From contig JAJUGC010000022.1 of assembly GCA_029268325.1 (NCBI GenBank), forward strand, positions 1 to 12,700: a DNA stretch of 12,700 nt, in the 5' to 3' direction. The notes below the pieces were generated by a model, which saw only the letters and a list, made by a program, of their open reading frames with translations, did not search any database and had not been told where the DNA came from. Source of the stretch: Gammaproteobacteria bacterium. GTDB lineage: Bacteria; Pseudomonadota; Gammaproteobacteria; Pseudomonadales; Oleiphilaceae. The translations under genes and the position numbers were made by a program. Below are positions 1 through 5,809 of the stretch, one piece after another (position 1 is the stretch's first letter; the number at the start of each line of letters is the position of its first letter).

Positions 1-1015
1 CCATAGCCTGCAACAGTGCCTCTTCCTGTTCTTCTTCGGAACGGCATTCCTGGGACTGCTCCGTGCGAATCCCCAACTTTTTCAGCAATTGCATGTCCTG
101 GTCGGCGTCAGGATTGGGAGTGGTCAGAAGCTTTTCGCCATAGAAGATGGAATTGGCCCCGGCCAAGAAGCACAGTGCCTGGGTCTGTTCGTTCATTCCT
201 TCGCGCCCGGCAGACAGGCGGACATGGGAGCGGGGCATCATGATGCGGGCCACGGCGATGGTGCGGATAAAGTCAAAGGGATCCAGCTGGCCCTGGTTTT
301 CCAGAGGCGTGCCCTTCACGGCCACCAGCATATTGATGGGCACACTTTCGGGATGACGGGGCAGATTGGCCAGTTGCACCAGCAATCCAACCCGATCGTC
401 CAGGGACTCCCCCATCCCCATGATGCCGCCACAGCAGACCTTCATGCCCGCATCGCGCACATGGGCCAGGGTTTGCAAACGGTCAGAATAGGTGCGGGTG
501 GTGATGATCTTGCCGTAAAAGGATTCGGACGTGTCCAGGTTATGGTTGTAGTAATCCAGTCCGGCCTGGGCCAAGGCCTGCGCCTGGGATTGCGAGAGCA
601 TTCCCAGGGTCATGCAGGTTTCCATTCCCAAGGCCTTGACCTGCTTGACCATATCCAGGACATAGGGCATATCCCGCTCGTGAGGATTACGCCAGGCGGC
701 CCCCATACAGAAACGGGTTGCGCCCCGCGCCTTGGCTGCTTTGGCTTCTTCCACCACCTTCGCCACAGCCATCAGTTTTTCTTTATCCAGATCGGTGCCG
801 TGGTGTGCACTTTGCGGGCAATAGGCGCAGTCTTCAGGGCAGGCGCCGGTCTTGATCGACAGCAGGGTGCTGATCTGGACCTCATTGGGGTCGAAATACT
901 GCCGATGTACGGTTTGCGCCCGAAACAGCAAATCATTAAAGGGCAAGTCGAACAGTGCGCGGACTTCGTCCTGGCTCCAGTCGTGACGAATGGGAGTCTG
1001 GGCGGCAACGGTCAT
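1..1015 (-). CDS. bioB: Biotin synthase BioB (3' end cut by window edge)
   Basis: This radical-SAM enzyme inserts sulfur into dethiobiotin, the last step of biotin synthesis, in the cytoplasm. The frame stays open to the left edge for 338 codons. The usual family length is about 345, so only a few C-terminal residues are missing. The radical-SAM cluster motif CPEDCAYC (Cys59, Cys63, Cys66) is plain, followed by PQSAHH. The typical stretches YYNHNLDTS, CCGGIMGMGE, PINMLVAVKGTP and RLSAGRE (which supplies the Arg ligand of the second cluster) come in the family order. The ATG at 1013-1015 has an AGGA ribosome-binding site 7 nt upstream (1023-1026). The gene is divergent from comF. A promoter and a possible BirA operator lie at 1115-1167. 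What follows bioB is outside the window; in relatives it is usually bioF. Confidence 0.97.
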   Translation of the reverse strand, partial: MTVAAQTPIRHDWSQDEVRALFDLPFNDLLFRAQTVHRQYFDPNEVQISTLLSIKTGACPEDCAYCPQSAHHGTDLDKEKLMAVAKVVEEAKAAKARGATRFCMGAAWRNPHERDMPYVLDMVKQVKALGMETCMTLGMLSQSQAQALAQAGLDYYNHNLDTSESFYGKIITTRTYSDRLQTLAHVRDAGMKVCCGGIMGMGESLDDRVGLLVQLANLPRHPESVPINMLVAVKGTPLENQGQLDPFDFIRTIAVARIMMPRSHVRLSAGREGMNEQTQALCFLAGANSIFYGEKLLTTPNPDADQDMQLLKKLGIRTEQSQECRSEEEQEEALLQAM

Positions 1016-1114
1016 ATCAGAGTCCTGGTTAATTTATACTGGGCTCCGGTCAGCCTGTTCGGTGGCCATCAGGATGAAACAAGAGAGAACTGCTCGGACC
1101 GGAAATGGAATTCC

Positions 1115-1142
1115 ATGATAAGCGCGCTCAGAAATCTGTCAA
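1115..1142 (-). promoter_or_regulatory. Candidate sigma70 promoter of bioB
   Basis: Read on the minus strand, a perfect -35 box TTGACA (1137-1142) is followed after 16 bp by TATCAT (1115-1120, five of six consensus bases). A start near 1108 would leave a leader of about 93 nt before the bioB ATG. The -35 box lies inside one arm of the inverted repeat at 1136-1167, the layout expected if a repressor blocks this promoter. The -10 box coincides with the comF start codon. Confidence 0.5.
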
Positions 1143-1876
1143 CTTTTAATTTTAGAAAAGTTAACTACTCGGAATGGCGCCAGGCTTTCCTGGCCCAAAT
1201 CAAGCAACGTCACTGCCTGCTATGCGACGGGAACCACCAGGAAAGCCACGGGATCTGCAAGCCCTGCCTGGCGGATTTGCCCTGGCTCATATGGAGCTGT
1301 CAACTCTGCGGCATCCAGCTCCCGGCCGACACCGGCACTGCTGTGTGCGGCCAATGCCTGCGCCACCCTCCCCTATTCGACTACTGCCAGGGGCTCTTCC
1401 ACTATGACTTTCCCATCCGGGAAGTCATCACCTCCTTCAAGTTCCGCAACAAGATCTGGTTTGCCCGCCCCTTAGGAGAGCTATTGGCGGACCGCATCCT
1501 GCAGCACTACCACCAACTGCCGGACCACATTCTGGTGCCGCCCTTACACAAACAACGCCTGCGGGAGAGAGGGTTTAATCAGGCCCTGGAGATAGGCCGT
1601 ATCGTCAGCCGTCGCACCGGCATTCCACTGGCCCATAAAGCCCTGGTAAAGACCCGCCCTACCGCCCATCAAAGCGGTTTGACCGCCGGACAACGAGCCA
1701 AAAACCTGCGGGGCAGCTTCGAAGTAAGAGAATCCTTCGCCCACCGGCATGTGCTCTTGATCGACGATATCCTGACCACGGGGCACACCGCCCAGGAAAT
1801 TGCCCGCGTGTTGAAAAAAGCGGGAGCTGACCGGGTGGATGTGTTTTGCGTGGCCCGTACCCCGCCCCCGGCCTGA
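1115..1876 (+). CDS. comF: ComF family phosphoribosyltransferase-like protein
   Basis: The 253-residue protein has the two parts of the ComF family. The N-terminal zinc-finger region carries four CxxC pairs (Cys34/37, 48/51, 62/65, 78/81). The C-terminal type I phosphoribosyltransferase fold carries the PRPP-binding loop VLLIDDILTTGHT (residues 213-225) and the signature RERGFNQALEI (150-160). ComF proteins are cytoplasmic and linked to DNA uptake in naturally competent bacteria, but the gene is also common in species not known to be competent; the exact reaction is unsettled. The ATG at 1115 is the only in-frame ATG, GTG or TTG between the upstream antisense stretch and the first cysteine pair. 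Its ribosome-binding site is weak (GGAA at 1107-1110) and it overlaps the bioB promoter, so the start is less certain than the gene. It ends exactly where the convergent oxidoreductase gene ends. Confidence 0.93.
   Translation: MISALRNLSTFNFRKVNYSEWRQAFLAQIKQRHCLLCDGNHQESHGICKPCLADLPWLIWSCQLCGIQLPADTGTAVCGQCLRHPPLFDYCQGLFHYDFPIREVITSFKFRNKIWFARPLGELLADRILQHYHQLPDHILVPPLHKQRLRERGFNQALEIGRIVSRRTGIPLAHKALVKTRPTAHQSGLTAGQRAKNLRGSFEVRESFAHRHVLLIDDILTTGHTAQEIARVLKKAGADRVDVFCVARTPPPA
1136..1167. promoter_or_regulatory. Candidate BirA (biotin repressor) operator
   Basis: On the minus strand two 9-bp arms, TAGTTAACT and AGTTGACAG, face each other across an AT-rich 14-bp spacer. As I recall it, the BirA operator in many bacteria reads like TTGTWAACC, a spacer of about 14-16 bp, then an inverted GGTTWACAA. 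With G/A tolerated at the central position, each arm here fits at about 7 of 9 bases. The site overlaps the bioB -35 box. The core inverted repeat AACTTTT/AAAAGTT (1141-1147 and 1156-1162) is seen directly; BirA binding is inferred. Confidence 0.4.
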
Positions 1877-2986
1877 TCAGTCTTCCAGCCGGTCAGCCAC
1901 TTCCCGGGCCAGGGCCAGGCAAGATGTCAGCCCCGGTGACTCAATCCCGAACAGGTTGACCAGTCCGGGAATGCCATGCTGCTGTACGCTCTGGATCATG
2001 AAATCTGCCGCCGGCTCCCCCGGCCCGCTGAGTTTAGGCCGAATGCCCGCATAGGCCGGTTGCAAAGCCCCGTCTGGAAGTTTGGGCCAGTAGCGCCGAA
2101 TCGCCCCATAGAATTGTTCGGCACGGCTGTCGTCCATTTGGTAGTCGATGCCCTCCACCCACTCCACATCTGGCCCGAAACGGGCCTGGCCGGCTAGGTC
2201 CAGGGTCAAATGCACGCCCAAGCCGCCGGGCTCCGGAATGGGATAAACCAGCCGCTGAAAGGGAGACCGGCTGGAGAGGGAAAAATAGTGACCTTTGGCA
2301 AACCAGGCTCTGGGCACCTGTTGCCGGGGGAACCCCTGTAGCCGACTGGCCAGCTGGGGTGCCCAAAGACCGGCGGCATTGATCAGGTAACGAGCCTGCA
2401 AGCGCGTCGGCGACTGGCCACCCACCTCTAGCAAGACACCCCGCTCGTTCAGGCCCCCAGATTCCACGGGAGCGTTCAAAACCACCAGCGCACCGGCCGC
2501 CTCAGCCTCCCCTTGCAAGCTTAAGAGCAATTGGTGGCTATCGAGAATCCCCGTGGATGGAGACAACAGCCCCGCCACGGCCCTCACTTCCGGCTCCAGG
2601 GCACGCACCTGCATCTGGTCCAGCCAGACCAGATCGTCAACGCCGTTGCTCCGGGCTTGCGCCTGGATCTCCTCCAGCGCTCCGAGCTGGGTCTCATCCA
2701 CGGCCACAATGAGCTTGCCACAGCGACGATGAGGCACACCCCGTTCCTGACAGTAGCGGTACAGCCGCTCCTTACCCGCAACACACATTTGGGCTTTGAG
2801 GCTGCCAACCGGATAATAGAGGCCGGCATGAATAACTTCGCTGTTGCGGGATGAGGTATGGGAGCCAATACAGCCAGCAGCTTCCAGCACCAGGACTTCC
2901 ATGCCCCGCAGGGCCAATTCACGGGCAATGGCCAGCCCGACTACGCCGGCTCCAACAATGACACAGGAATAGGAGTATGCAGCCAT
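1877..2986 (-). CDS. FAD-dependent oxidoreductase, L-2-hydroxyglutarate oxidase (LhgO)-like family
   Basis: This 369-residue protein belongs to the DAO-type FAD oxidoreductases. The dinucleotide-binding motif is at the N-terminus (VIVGAGVVGLAIARELA, about residues 9-25). The stretch SSRNSEVIHAGLYYPVGSLKA (from about residue 45) closely resembles the segment following the FAD motif in L-2-hydroxyglutarate oxidases. INAAGLWA (mid-protein) and the C-terminal AGIRPKLSGPG are also typical of DAO enzymes. Such enzymes oxidise a 2-hydroxy or amino acid with FAD and pass electrons to oxygen or quinone. The substrate cannot be read from sequence; L-2-hydroxyglutarate is the best guess, and the protein is shorter than E. 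coli LhgO (about 420). The ATG at 2984-2986 is preceded by AGG at about 6 nt. The neighbours do not suggest a shared pathway. Confidence 0.8.
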   Translation of the reverse strand: MAAYSYSCVIVGAGVVGLAIARELALRGMEVLVLEAAGCIGSHTSSRNSEVIHAGLYYPVGSLKAQMCVAGKERLYRYCQERGVPHRRCGKLIVAVDETQLGALEEIQAQARSNGVDDLVWLDQMQVRALEPEVRAVAGLLSPSTGILDSHQLLLSLQGEAEAAGALVVLNAPVESGGLNERGVLLEVGGQSPTRLQARYLINAAGLWAPQLASRLQGFPRQQVPRAWFAKGHYFSLSSRSPFQRLVYPIPEPGGLGVHLTLDLAGQARFGPDVEWVEGIDYQMDDSRAEQFYGAIRRYWPKLPDGALQPAYAGIRPKLSGPGEPAADFMIQSVQQHGIPGLVNLFGIESPGLTSCLALAREVADRLED

Positions 2987-3201
2987 AACTTACCTGAAGG
3001 CGCTGTTCAGTGGTTACACAAAGGTTTTCGGGCGCAACTCGGCGGAAGCCGTGGCTCTGGGAGATGACCTCCCTGAAAGCCAAGCTGCAGGCATATAAAA
3101 AGCATTGAGTTTCAGACGCAATGAGAGGATATAATAACTGCGATCTGAAGGAACCGCGCCAAATCTCTTTCTGGCACTACAAAAGGAATGGTCCAACGCT
3201 C
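2987..3201. other. Divergent intergenic region, promoter of the 3202 gene only
   Basis: This 215-bp spacer separates the minus-strand oxidoreductase gene from the plus-strand membrane-protein gene. It contains a convincing -10 box for the plus strand. For the minus strand I see only a weak pair (TTGCGT, then TATATG after 18 bp, near 3092-3121) that would overlap the plus-strand promoter. A 5-bp inverted repeat GGGAG/CTCCC at 3059-3073 is too short to interpret. Confidence 0.4.
3105..3135 (+). promoter_or_regulatory. Candidate sigma70 promoter of the 3202 membrane-protein gene
   Basis: A perfect TATAAT (3130-3135) is preceded by TTGAGT (3105-3110) at 19 bp, which is 2 bp longer than ideal. 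A transcript starting near 3142 has a leader of about 60 nt before the ATG at 3202. An in-frame ATG at 3121 lies upstream of this -10 box and so could not be in that transcript, which supports the later start codon. Confidence 0.45.
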
Positions 3202-3639
3202 ATGTCCGATAAAAAACAGTTTGCGGTTGTCATGCTAGTATCCGCCCTGTTCGTGACCTGGATACTCTATCGCAGCCTGAATGTGGTCGTACTCAACGAG
3301 CAGCTGGCTGAAGACCCGGAACTGAAAAACTATCCTTATCAATTCCGGGTGCTCAATACGGAAGGCCGTGTTGCCATCATGAGTACCCTCCGTTCCCATG
3401 AAGTGCCGGCGGTGGTCGCCTTACGGGTCCTGTATCCCGAACTGCAGGAACTGCCCGCCGATAACCCCAAAGTGATCAAGGCCGAACGGGATATGGCGCG
3501 CATGCAGGCGCGGGCTCAAAAGCTGGTGCTGGACTACGGCAAATTCGATGCCGTGCGCTGGGAGCTGGACGAGAACTGGCTGCGACTGCACCGGGCCCAT
3601 GACCAGGTCTATTCCCGCACCGCACTGTCGGAGCGCTGA
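3202..3639 (+). CDS. Uncharacterised one-pass membrane protein, 145 aa
   Basis: I do not recognise a named family. The protein starts MSDKKQ and has one hydrophobic segment at about residues 8-27 (VVMLVSALFVTWILYRSL). The remaining roughly 115 residues are hydrophilic and probably periplasmic: an N-terminal membrane anchor with a soluble domain. That domain is rich in charged helix-forming residues, with a possible coiled stretch ERDMARMQARAQKLVLDYG near residues 94-112, and ends in a tryptophan-containing, Arg/His-rich tail. There are no cysteines and no catalytic motif I can name. The start at 3202 is chosen because the perfect -10 box at 3130 lies after the earlier in-frame ATG at 3121 and because membrane topology begins properly there. 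The ribosome-binding site is poor. The last 31 bp overlap the end of the convergent lipoprotein gene. Confidence 0.75.
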   Translation: MSDKKQFAVVMLVSALFVTWILYRSLNVVVLNEQLAEDPELKNYPYQFRVLNTEGRVAIMSTLRSHEVPAVVALRVLYPELQELPADNPKVIKAERDMARMQARAQKLVLDYGKFDAVRWELDENWLRLHRAHDQVYSRTALSER

Positions 3640-4181
3640 ACCAGGCTCGGATACTCCGCCATCAACCGTCCTACCACCCGGTCAATATCGGATTGGGTCA
3701 GGGCTTCCGGATTATCCAGCTCCTGGGTATAAACCCCCTTCCATACCACATTGCCCGTTGCCGTATCCAACAGGTTCACCAGTAGCTTGCCCTGTGACAC
3801 CGGCTCGTTCCAATAGCGGGTCCAGACCCCATGCTCCGTTGGCACATGTTCCACATCCACACCCGCCTGGGTTTTCACCCGCGCCAGAAAGCGTACACGC
3901 AAGTCCGGATCGCCCCCCTGATCCTGCTCTAAGCCTTTTTGGATCAAGCTTTTAGCCAGCGACTGGCCGATCATTTGATTCACCAGCAGATCCTGCTGCC
4001 CTTCGAACTCTCCCATGGAGTCCAGAATCAGCGCCTCAATCTCAAAGGTTCTGTATTGGGAAAAGTCCACGTCTTTATCTGCCACCACCTCGACCGGACT
4101 GTAATCCGTCGCACAACCCGCCGTCACCAGGAGAACAGCCACCCCCACCCAAAGCCTGACCAGATCATATGCCCTTGCCAT
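3609..4181 (-). CDS. DUF4136 family lipoprotein
   Basis: The 190-residue protein begins with a signal peptide (about residues 1-22, hydrophobic core LWVGVAVLLV) ending in a lipobox VTAGC, so Cys23 is the predicted lipidated residue. Asp is not at position +2 (it is Ala), so outer-membrane sorting is expected. The mature part has the DUF4136 pattern: an early VDFSQYRTFEI (aligning with the family's 'f..Y.Tf.w'), a middle DPDLRVRFLARV, and a late LLVNLLDTATGNVVWKGVYTQEL. The family is common in envelopes of Gram-negative bacteria and has no settled function. An upstream in-frame ATG at 4200-4202 would add seven residues. I prefer 4179-4181 because AGGGAG lies 8 nt before it. The gene converges on, and overlaps by 31 bp, the membrane-protein gene at 3202. 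Confidence 0.85.
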   Translation of the reverse strand: MARAYDLVRLWVGVAVLLVTAGCATDYSPVEVVADKDVDFSQYRTFEIEALILDSMGEFEGQQDLLVNQMIGQSLAKSLIQKGLEQDQGGDPDLRVRFLARVKTQAGVDVEHVPTEHGVWTRYWNEPVSQGKLLVNLLDTATGNVVWKGVYTQELDNPEALTQSDIDRVVGRLMAEYPSLVQRSDSAVRE

Positions 4182-4279
4182 CCGCCTATCTCCCTGTCGC
4201 ACTTTTTGCCTTTACGCTCCAACCGCGCACTCCAACCGCCTTGGTATTCGAAGGCCCCAGGCGCCGGCTCCGACGCCCT

Positions 4280-4291
4280 ACTTGTACAAGT
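4280..4291. promoter_or_regulatory. 12-bp perfect palindrome, possible operator
   Basis: ACTTGTACAAGT is fully self-complementary and sits about 53 bp upstream of the srkA -35 box, in the spacer shared with the divergent lipoprotein gene. Palindromes of this size and position can be binding sites for dimeric repressors or activators. No specific regulator can be named, and a chance origin is possible. Confidence 0.25.
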
Positions 4292-4315
4292 CGTCATGCA
4301 TCAAGAATAAAGCAG

Positions 4316-4336
4316 TGCCGGAGCCAGCACGAACCA
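4316..4336 (+). repeat. 21-bp intergenic repeat, copy 1
   Basis: The first 14 bases, TGCCGGAGCCAGCA, are identical to copy 2 at 8399-8419, and 19 of 21 positions match overall. This copy lies just upstream of the srkA promoter. The core can form a small imperfect hairpin. Confidence 0.4.
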
Positions 4337-4343
4337 AGGGGCA

Positions 4344-4374
4344 TTGGCATCCCCTGGTCTGCGGAGCCTATAAT
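4344..4374 (+). promoter_or_regulatory. Candidate sigma70 promoter of srkA operon
   Basis: TTGGCA (4344-4349) and a perfect TATAAT (4369-4374) are separated by 19 bp. A start near 4381 gives a short leader of about 21 nt with GGGA at 4391-4394, 7 nt before the srkA ATG. The spacing is slightly long, so activation by another factor is possible. Confidence 0.5.
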
Positions 4375-4401
4375 GGGCGTTTTTCCAATCGGGACTCCTG
4401 T

Positions 4402-5388
4402 ATGATCGAACTCCGCGCCCCTTTTGAAGGGCTGACACCCGATACAGTCGTAAGCGCGGTCGAGTCGCTGGGCCTGCTTAGCGACTTACGCATCTTCCCC
4501 TTGAACAGCTACGAAAATCGGGTCTACCAAGTGGGCCTGGAAGACCAGCGCCCCGTCATTGCCAAGTTTTACCGGCCCCAACGCTGGTCGGACGAGCAAA
4601 TCCAGGAAGAGCACGACTTTACCCGGGAGCTTCAAGCCATGGAGATTCCGGCGGTCACCCCCCTGGTTCACAACCGCCAGACCCTGCACCAGTTCCAGGA
4701 CTTCCGGTTTGCCCTCTATCCTCGGGAAGGAGGCAGCCCTCCCGATTTCGACAATCTCGACCACCTGCTCGTCATCGGCCGAACCCTGGGGCGCCTGCAC
4801 CTGATTGGCCAACAGCAGCCGTTTCAACATCGTCCGGCTTTCGATCTGGAAAATTACGCCACGCGCAGCATGCAGTATCTGCTCGAAAACGACTTCATCC
4901 CGGCAGATCTGCGAATACCTTATGAAAGCCTGTGCAGAGACCTGATCCAGCGGATGCAGGATCGCTGGAACGCCGCCGGCCAAGTGAAGTTTTTGAGAAT
5001 CCACGGGGACTGCCATGTGGGCAATATCCTGTGGCGCGATGAGATGCCCCGCTTTGTCGACTTCGATGATTGCATGACCGGGCCCGCTGTTCAGGATCTC
5101 TGGCTGTTCCTGTCCGGCACCCGGGTGCAGCAGCAAATCCAACTTGGCGAACTGCTGGAAGGCTACAACGACTTTATGGAGTTCAATGCAGCCGAACTGC
5201 ACCTGACGGAAGTACTGCGTACTGCCCGAATCATGCACTACAGCGCCTGGCTGGCGCGCCGTTGGCAGGATCCGGCCTTCCCTCACCACTTTCCCTGGTT
5301 TAACACGGACCGCTATTGGTCCGAACATATTCTGGAGCTTCGCGAACAGCTCGCAGCCCTGGATGAGCCCCCATTAGAAATCTACTGA
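4402..5388 (+). CDS. srkA: Stress response serine/threonine protein kinase SrkA (YihE/RdoA)
   Basis: The protein is 328 residues, the same length as E. coli SrkA, a cytoplasmic Ser/Thr kinase that protects cells from stress-induced death and counters the MazEF pathway. It has the aminoglycoside-phosphotransferase-like kinase fold. The N-lobe motif LNSYENRVYQVG (34-45) and Lys55 in IAKFYRP bind ATP. The catalytic loop is HGDCHVGNILW (201-211, Asp203, Asn208). The metal-binding DFDD is at 220-223, followed by GPAVQDLWLFLSG. The ATG at 4402 is supported by the promoter at 4344-4374, the GGGA ribosome-binding site and the match to family length; the frame is open upstream to 4282 but lies in the promoter. 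In E. coli, srkA is transcribed with dsbA under Cpx control. Here the next gene, 13 bp downstream, is a small membrane protein instead. Confidence 0.95.
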   Translation: MIELRAPFEGLTPDTVVSAVESLGLLSDLRIFPLNSYENRVYQVGLEDQRPVIAKFYRPQRWSDEQIQEEHDFTRELQAMEIPAVTPLVHNRQTLHQFQDFRFALYPREGGSPPDFDNLDHLLVIGRTLGRLHLIGQQQPFQHRPAFDLENYATRSMQYLLENDFIPADLRIPYESLCRDLIQRMQDRWNAAGQVKFLRIHGDCHVGNILWRDEMPRFVDFDDCMTGPAVQDLWLFLSGTRVQQQIQLGELLEGYNDFMEFNAAELHLTEVLRTARIMHYSAWLARRWQDPAFPHHFPWFNTDRYWSEHILELREQLAALDEPPLEIY

Positions 5389-5401
5389 GACAAGGACACC
5401 T

Positions 5402-5746
5402 ATGGAGCACAATGATCGAGTCAGCAAACAGCTGCTGATCACTGCAATGATCGGTACAGTCATCGCCACCGTTGTGGCCCTGGAGCTGACCGGTAACCTG
5501 AAACACAGCCTCGACAAAGAGGCCATGCCCCTGGCGGAATACAAGGTGGTACTGTTGGCCGAGGGCAAAGAGCACCGCCTGTCTACCAAGCATGCCGACC
5601 AATATGCCTATTGCCACAACGGCTTTCTCTTCATCCAGTCGGAAACCGACCCGATGCTGAAAGGCCCCATGGTGGATTTCAAAAACCGTGGCATTCCCTG
5701 CGCCGAGCCCTTTCACTCAACCCCGGATCCGGACGCTGCTCCATAA
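5402..5746 (+). CDS. Uncharacterised small membrane protein, 114 aa, downstream of srkA
   Basis: No family is recognised. The N-terminus is short and mixed-charge (MEHNDRVSKQ). One hydrophobic segment follows at about residues 11-30 (LLITAMIGTVIATVVALELT). The rest is a hydrophilic domain of about 80 residues, probably periplasmic. It has two cysteines (one in AYCHNG, one in GIPCAEP) that could pair in an oxidising compartment, and a Pro/Asp-rich end. A good ribosome-binding site, AAGGA at 5392-5396, lies 5 nt before the ATG, and the gene begins 13 bp after the srkA stop, so the two are probably co-transcribed. A terminator follows at 5758-5792. The coupling to srkA hints at an envelope or stress role, which is inference only. 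Confidence 0.8.
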   Translation: MEHNDRVSKQLLITAMIGTVIATVVALELTGNLKHSLDKEAMPLAEYKVVLLAEGKEHRLSTKHADQYAYCHNGFLFIQSETDPMLKGPMVDFKNRGIPCAEPFHSTPDPDAAP

Positions 5747-5757
5747 AAGCCGCTCCA

Positions 5758-5792
5758 CAAAAAAGCCGGCAGTTCAAATTGCCGGCCTTTTT
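5758..5792. terminator. Bidirectional Rho-independent terminator between the srkA operon and purA
   Basis: The stem arms GCCGGCA (5765-5771) and TGCCGGC (5780-5786) enclose an 8-nt loop. The hairpin is flanked by a run of A on the left (5759-5764) and a run of T on the right (5788-5792), so it has a U-tract in both directions. It sits between the convergent ends of the small membrane-protein gene (5746) and purA (5810) and can serve both. Confidence 0.9.
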
Positions 5793-5809
5793 GGTTCATC
5801 GCTTTTCGA

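Larger units (their letters stand above)
4182..4401. other. Divergent intergenic region between DUF4136 gene and srkA
   Basis: This 220-bp spacer holds the srkA promoter (4344-4374), a perfect 12-bp palindrome ACTTGTACAAGT (4280-4291), and a tandem 10-bp direct repeat CTCCAACCGC (4217-4226 and 4230-4239, period 13). It also holds one copy of a 21-bp sequence that recurs before hisZ. I found no clear promoter for the lipoprotein gene and no convincing CpxR box (GTAAA-N5-GTAAA), although srkA is Cpx-controlled in E. coli. Confidence 0.5.

Noticed and set aside
1031..1040. TATACT as a -10 box for comF
   Set aside because: No acceptable -35 hexamer lies 16-18 bp upstream, so it was not called as a promoter.
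89..1114. Open frame running upstream of ComF through the bioB region on the plus strand
   Set aside because: It is antisense to bioB, which has unmistakable motifs; low-complexity His/Gln/Gly composition is typical of a shadow frame. ComF homology begins only after 1115.
3059..3073. GGGAG/CTCCC inverted repeat in the spacer before the 3202 gene
   Set aside because: A 5-bp stem with a 5-nt loop and no U-tract is expected by chance and is not a terminator.
4486..5328. 280-codon minus-strand frame opposite srkA
   Set aside because: SrkA on the plus strand matches its family in length and catalytic motifs; the opposite frame has no recognisable content.
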